Shown piece by piece: positions 59,525 through 63,082 of a DNA stretch of 63,082 bases. Position 1 is the stretch's first letter. Each line of letters begins with the position of its first letter. The notes under the pieces were generated by a model. The model ran no database searches. It saw only the letters and a program-made list of their open reading frames with translations, and was not told where the DNA came from. Source of the DNA: Corynebacterium sp. UBA2622 (lineage in GTDB: Bacteria > Actinomycetota > Actinomycetes > Mycobacteriales > Mycobacteriaceae); assembly GCF_002339505.1 (NCBI RefSeq), contig NZ_DDJO01000021.1, positions 37,794 to 100,875 of the forward strand. The letters are read 5' to 3'. A program made the position numbers and the translations under genes.

Positions 59525-61420
59525 CTACTTTCCCTCCTGGGCGCGCTCGGCCTCGGCCTTCTCAAGCGCCTCGCTAACTTCGTGGATCGCCTCGGGGGTC
59601 ACCGCGGCGGACTCCTCCATGTCGAAGAACGGCCGGATGTCCAGCGCGTACTGGATGTCGGAATTGTTCGCGCCGGCCTCGACCATCGGCCACACCTGCG
59701 CATCCTCGCCAACGATGAACTCGATGACGACGGGGCGGTCGTTGATCTCCCGCGCCCTGCGGATCGCCGGGACGACGTCCTCCTCGCGGCTCACCCGGAT
59801 CGCCTCGGCCCCGAGGGCCTCGGACAGCTTGACGAAGTCCGGCACGTAGACCTCCCCGCCCAACTTGGTGTGGGAGTAGTTGCCCCCGTAGAACAGCGTC
59901 TGCCACTGGCGCACCATGCCGAGGTTGCCGTTGTTGATCAGCGCGATCTTGATCGGGAAACCCTCGAGCGCGGCGGTGGTGATCTCCTGGTTGGTCATCT
60001 GGAAGCACCCGTCGCCGTCGATGGCCCAGACCTCCTTGTCGGGCCGGCCCGCCTTGGCGCCGACGGCCGCCGGCACCGCATACCCCATCGTGCCCAGACC
60101 ACCGGAATTGAGCCAGGTGCGCGGGTGCTCGAAGTCCACGAACTGCGCCGACCACATCTGGTGCTGGCCCACGCCTGCGACGTAGATCGCGTCGGGCCCG
60201 ACCTCGCGCGAGAGCGTCTCGATGACGAACTGCGGCGCCAGCTTGCCGTCGGACTGCGGCTCGTAGCCGCGGGGGAAGCGCTCCTTGAGGCCCTCGAGGC
60301 GCGAGATCCAGCCGCTTATCGACGGCTTGTCCATCCCCTTCCCCCGGAACGCGTCCGTCAGCTGCTCCAACACGCGCCGGGCATCACCGACGATCGGCAC
60401 CTCCACCGCGCGGATCTTGCCCACCTCTGCGGGGTCGATGTCCGCATGGATCGTCTTCGCGTGGGGCGCGAAGGTGGACACGTCGCCGGTGACGCGGTCG
60501 TCGAAACGCGTGCCGATGGCGATCAGTAGGTCGGCCTCCTGCAGCGCCCCGACCGCGGGGACCGAGCCGTGCATGCCGGGCATGCCCATGTAGAGCGGGT
60601 GGGACTGCGGGAACGCGCCGAGCGCCATGAGGGTGGTCACGACGGGGACCCCGGTGGCCTCGGCGAACTCGAGCAGTTCCTTGTGGGCCTCGGACTTGAT
60701 CACGCCGCCGCCGACGTAGAGCACGGGACGTTCGGCCTCCGAGATCATCTTCGCCGCCTGGGAGATCTGGCGGGAGTGGGGCTTGACGTTCGGCTTGTAC
60801 CCCGGCAGGTCCAGGGTGGGCGGCCAGACGAAGTCGATCTCCTCGGCCTGGAGGTCCTTCGGGATGTCCACGAGCACGGGACCCGGGCGGCCGGTGGTGG
60901 CGATGTGCACCGCGGTCGCGATCGCCCGCGGGATGTCCTCGGCGCGCGTGACCATCACGTTGTGCTTGGTGATGGGCATGGTGATCCCGCGGATGTCGGC
61001 CTCCTGGAAGGCGTCGGTGCCGATGAGCGGCGAACCGACCTGCCCGGTGATGGCGACGATCGGCACGGAGTCGAGGTAGGCGTCGGCGATGGCGGTGACG
61101 AGGTTCGTCGCGCCCGGCCCGGAGGTGGCGATGCAGACGCCGACTTTCCCGGATGCCTGGGCGTAACCCTCGGCCGCGTGGCCGGCGCCCTGCTCGTGGC
61201 GCACCAGGACGTGGCGGAGCTTCCGGGCGTGGGCGAGGGCGTCGTAAAGCGGCAGGACCGCACCCCCGGGGAGGCCGAACACGACGTCGACGCCGATTTC
61301 CTCGAGACTGCGCACGACCGCGGAGGCGCCGGTGATGCGCTCCGGGGCCTCGGGCTCGCGGCCCGCGTCACCGGCTTTCTTCGATGGCGCCTTCTTCGAA
61401 GGCTTGTGGGAAGCAGCCAC
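59525..61420 (-). CDS. ilvB: acetolactate synthase large (catalytic) subunit
   Basis: This 631-residue thiamine-diphosphate enzyme condenses pyruvate to acetolactate, the first common step to valine, leucine and isoleucine. The catalytic glutamate is in VRHEQGAGHAAEGYA. RTWLNSGGLGTMGYAVPAA and the ThDP/Mg motif IDGDGCFQMTNQEITTAALEGFPIKIALINN are present, with FAD contacts in the middle domain. The first ~30 residues are Lys/Ala-rich and non-conserved. An attenuator with leader peptide precedes it. Confidence 0.98.
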   Translation of the reverse strand: MAASHKPSKKAPSKKAGDAGREPEAPERITGASAVVRSLEEIGVDVVFGLPGGAVLPLYDALAHARKLRHVLVRHEQGAGHAAEGYAQASGKVGVCIATSGPGATNLVTAIADAYLDSVPIVAITGQVGSPLIGTDAFQEADIRGITMPITKHNVMVTRAEDIPRAIATAVHIATTGRPGPVLVDIPKDLQAEEIDFVWPPTLDLPGYKPNVKPHSRQISQAAKMISEAERPVLYVGGGVIKSEAHKELLEFAEATGVPVVTTLMALGAFPQSHPLYMGMPGMHGSVPAVGALQEADLLIAIGTRFDDRVTGDVSTFAPHAKTIHADIDPAEVGKIRAVEVPIVGDARRVLEQLTDAFRGKGMDKPSISGWISRLEGLKERFPRGYEPQSDGKLAPQFVIETLSREVGPDAIYVAGVGQHQMWSAQFVDFEHPRTWLNSGGLGTMGYAVPAAVGAKAGRPDKEVWAIDGDGCFQMTNQEITTAALEGFPIKIALINNGNLGMVRQWQTLFYGGNYSHTKLGGEVYVPDFVKLSEALGAEAIRVSREEDVVPAIRRAREINDRPVVIEFIVGEDAQVWPMVEAGANNSDIQYALDIRPFFDMEESAAVTPEAIHEVSEALEKAEAERAQEGK

Positions 61421-61462
61421 GTTGAAAAGCTCCTTTGATGTGGATGTCAGGGCGGGGTGACC

Positions 61463-61508
61463 AAAAACAAAACCCCCGTGACAGCACTACGAAAGTGCTA
61501 CGCGGGGG
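61463..61508 (-). terminator. ilvB attenuator terminator
   Basis: On the minus strand CCCCCG (61508-61503) and TAGCACT precede AGTGCT and CGGGGG (61478-61473). A T-rich run with one G (61472-61463) follows. The hairpin lies between the leader peptide stop and ilvB and should halt transcription when the leader is translated smoothly. Confidence 0.85.
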
Positions 61509-61533
61509 CGCTTGTTGTGGCGACTGAGAAGGG

Positions 61534-61593
61534 TTACAGACCGCTACGGCAAGCGCCGCACGGAATAATTACTACTAGTCGCATATTGATCAT
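61534..61593 (-). CDS. ilvBNC leader peptide
   Basis: The 19-residue ORF reads MINMRLVVIIPCGACRSGL. Five consecutive branched-chain codons (Leu-Val-Val-Ile-Ile, 61578-61564) precede a terminator hairpin, the classic attenuation layout. In C. glutamicum ilvBNC is controlled by attenuation with a leader containing RLVVV, so the RLVV core is shared. The ATG sits seven bases after a -10 box, so the leader is probably translated from the very 5' end of the mRNA. A second ATG at 61584 is possible. Confidence 0.85.
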   Translation of the reverse strand: MINMRLVVIIPCGACRSGL

Positions 61594-61600
61594 GACCCAC

Positions 61601-61606
61601 ATCATA
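61601..61606 (-). promoter_or_regulatory. ilvBNC promoter -10 box
   Basis: On the minus strand TATGAT is preceded by CCGACA at 17-base spacing and followed after seven bases by the leader ATG. It faces the divergent mscCG-like promoter. Confidence 0.7.
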
Positions 61607-61651
61607 CACAGCGCACAGGTATCTGTCGGCGAAACGGTAAAAATTCCCGTC

Positions 61652-61657
61652 TAGTCT
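61652..61657 (+). promoter_or_regulatory. candidate -10 box for the mscCG-like gene
   Basis: TAGTCT ends nine bases before the ATG at 61667, with no clear ribosome site, suggesting a leaderless or near-leaderless transcript. Confidence 0.4.
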
Positions 61658-61666
61658 GGTGGCACT

Positions 61667-63082
61667 ATGCCCTTTGCCTACATCGCCCAAGAAATCTGGC
61701 GCTGGATAGCCGAGACCGGAATCAACCTCGCCCTCCTCGTCCTGCTCGCCCTCCTCATCCCCCGCGCGGGGCGTTTCGCCAACCGCATGGCGGAAAAGCA
61801 GGTGCACGAGAGCGGAGACACCGACGAGGGCAAGACCCGCCTGGCCATCGCGGGCGTGGGCATCAACATCGCCCAGATCGTCGCCTTCTTCCTGCTGCTG
61901 GTGTTCTTCCTGCAGCAGATCGGCTTCTCCCTCGTCGGCGCCACCCTCCCCGCGACCGTGGTCTCCGCCGCCATCGGTTTCGGCGCGCAGAGCATCATCG
62001 CCGACTTCCTCGCCGGCTTCTTCATCCTCACGGAGAAGCAGTACGGCGTGGGTGACTTCGTCACCTTCGAGGGAAACGGCGTGGAGGTAAGCGGCGACGT
62101 CATCCAGATCACCATGCGCTCGACGCACATCCGCACCATCGAGCAGTCCACCGTGTCCATCCCGAACTCCACCGCGCGCATCTGCATCAACCACTCGAAC
62201 TACTGGTCCTCCGCCCTCGTGGTCATTCCGGTCCCGCTGCTGGGGTCCACCAGCGCCGACGAGGCGACGGCGCGCGCGGAGAGGGCGGCGCGCCGGGCGC
62301 TGTCGGACCCGGAGATCACCAAGGTGGTCCTCGGCGACCTGTCCGTCCATCCCGCCGTCGCGGTGACCCCGCCCGTGGTGGTGGGCATGCCGTGGACGAT
62401 GGACGTGCGCTTCCTCGTCCGCGTGGAGCCACTGAGCCAGTGGATGGTCGAGCGCGCCATCCGCATCGCGGTGCTCAACGAGTTCTGGGAGGAGTACGGC
62501 TCCGCCCCCACCATGGCCGGCACCCGCCTCGACCGCGTCGTGGACCACACGATGGCCTCCGACGCCTACCCGCCCACCGAGTACATGAAGCCGGTCCACC
62601 CCGGCTCCGGAGACTCGGACGAGACCCGCCTGGACACCGCGGCAGTCGGTGCGAAGGCGAGCAACGACGAGGAGGACCACATCCGGCCCGACGCCGAGGA
62701 GGACCCCGCCGCCGATCCGCTTGACGACGACACCTCCGGCGCCCCCGAGTCCCGCCGCGCCTTCGGTGGCGTGATGCGCCTGTCCACCGGCGTCCTGCTC
62801 GCCATGTTCGCCGTCCTGCTGCTCGCCCGCGGCCTCACCCTCGGCGCGACCGACGCCAACCCCGACCAGAGCGGGGTCCTCGCTCCCCCGCCGCGCACGA
62901 CGGCCACCTCACCAACCGCCACCGAGCCCGCCCCACAGCCGACCACGCAACGCCCCGCCACCACCGCGGACTCGCCCACCGCCACGCGGTCGCCGGTGGA
63001 GACGGCCCCCACCGAAACCGGTGAGGCGACCCCGGAGCCGACGCAACCGGCCGCCCCGACCGAACCCACCGCGCCCGGCGGG
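61667..63082 (+). CDS. mscCG: MscCG-type mechanosensitive channel, 3' end outside window
   Basis: The frame is open for 472 codons to the window edge with no stop. The N-terminal half is an MscS channel: helix 1 (INLALLVLLALLI), helix 2 (INIAQIVAFFLLLVFFL) and pore helix TVVSAAIGFGAQSIIADFLAGFFI, then LTEKQYGVGDFVTFEGNGVEVSG. Residues ~320-365 are acidic. An extra membrane helix (about 367-390) and a Thr/Pro-rich tail follow. This four-helix layout and the position upstream of ilvB match C. glutamicum MscCG (NCgl1221/Cg1434), which releases glutamate and responds to osmotic downshift. Confidence 0.92.
   Translation, partial: MPFAYIAQEIWRWIAETGINLALLVLLALLIPRAGRFANRMAEKQVHESGDTDEGKTRLAIAGVGINIAQIVAFFLLLVFFLQQIGFSLVGATLPATVVSAAIGFGAQSIIADFLAGFFILTEKQYGVGDFVTFEGNGVEVSGDVIQITMRSTHIRTIEQSTVSIPNSTARICINHSNYWSSALVVIPVPLLGSTSADEATARAERAARRALSDPEITKVVLGDLSVHPAVAVTPPVVVGMPWTMDVRFLVRVEPLSQWMVERAIRIAVLNEFWEEYGSAPTMAGTRLDRVVDHTMASDAYPPTEYMKPVHPGSGDSDETRLDTAAVGAKASNDEEDHIRPDAEEDPAADPLDDDTSGAPESRRAFGGVMRLSTGVLLAMFAVLLLARGLTLGATDANPDQSGVLAPPPRTTATSPTATEPAPQPTTQRPATTADSPTATRSPVETAPTETGEATPEPTQPAAPTEPTAPGG

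Overview
The window comes from a high-G+C actinobacterium, most likely a Corynebacterium. Three things point there. The backbone gene order (mscCG-like channel, ilvB-ilvN-ilvC, serA, leuB, DUF294 protein, dnaQ-like exonuclease, odx-like FAH protein, gltX, then leuD-leuC-ltbR, mutT, gpsA, ddl, DUF3515, thiL, ung, DAK, recG, rsmD, coaD, amino-acid ABC transporter) is the order I recall from C. glutamicum. The ilv operon has a branched-chain attenuator. Many genes have a TANANT-like -10 box only 6-9 bases before the start codon, as expected for leaderless mRNAs. Apart from the first ~3.3 kb the sequence is uniformly G+C-rich.

Left end (1-3373): a decayed, visibly more A+T-rich accessory zone. 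It begins in a 29-bp tandem repeat and holds membrane-protein debris, an OsmC pseudogene (+1 frameshift and an internal stop), one intact orphan ORF, and the N-terminal remnant of a type ISP-like restriction helicase with two stops, a frameshift and a mutated Walker A lysine. It abuts the 3' end of a tRNA gene (anticodon CAA), the usual layout of an old tRNA-targeted island. No integrase or att repeat was found.

3468-20376 is backbone: a polar amino-acid ABC importer (3559-6209); a long minus-strand run thiL-ung-DAK-recG-rsmD-coaD-tauE (13290 to 6213); a divergent double-module DUF3515 membrane protein; ddl and gpsA; a NUDIX-histidine phosphatase protein; and leuCD with its IclR-type regulator ltbR.

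20377-42345 is an accessory block between ltbR and the tRNA-Glu/tRNA-Gln/gltX cluster. It holds a two-gene operon of an SbnA-like PLP synthase and a 914-aa fusion of an FAD/NAD(P)-binding domain to a fold-type III PLP decarboxylase. Divergent from it are two overlapping YhgE/Pip-type membrane proteins. Then follow PhzF, an oxidoreductase/DJ-1 pair, oleate hydratase, tRNA-Glu, a complete kdpFABCDE potassium system and panD. The SbnA-like/fusion operon is the best candidate for an undescribed pathway: it has the synthase and decarboxylase chemistry of diaminopropionate/siderophore pathways but no siderophore synthetase beside it.

42441-63082 returns to backbone: tRNA-Glu, tRNA-Gln and gltX; isochorismate synthase; odx-like protein; exonuclease and DUF294 pair; two lipoproteins with cell-wall-binding-repeat-like segments; leuB; serA; a solitary DUF262 protein; a CDF metal exporter; a repeat-rich intergenic region (57529-57911); ilvBNC with leader-peptide attenuator; and the start of an MscCG-type channel that runs off the right edge. 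Branched-chain amino-acid synthesis (ilvBNC, leuB, leuCD, ltbR) is thus spread across the window, along with serine (serA), pantothenate/CoA (panD, coaD) and thiamine (thiL) genes.
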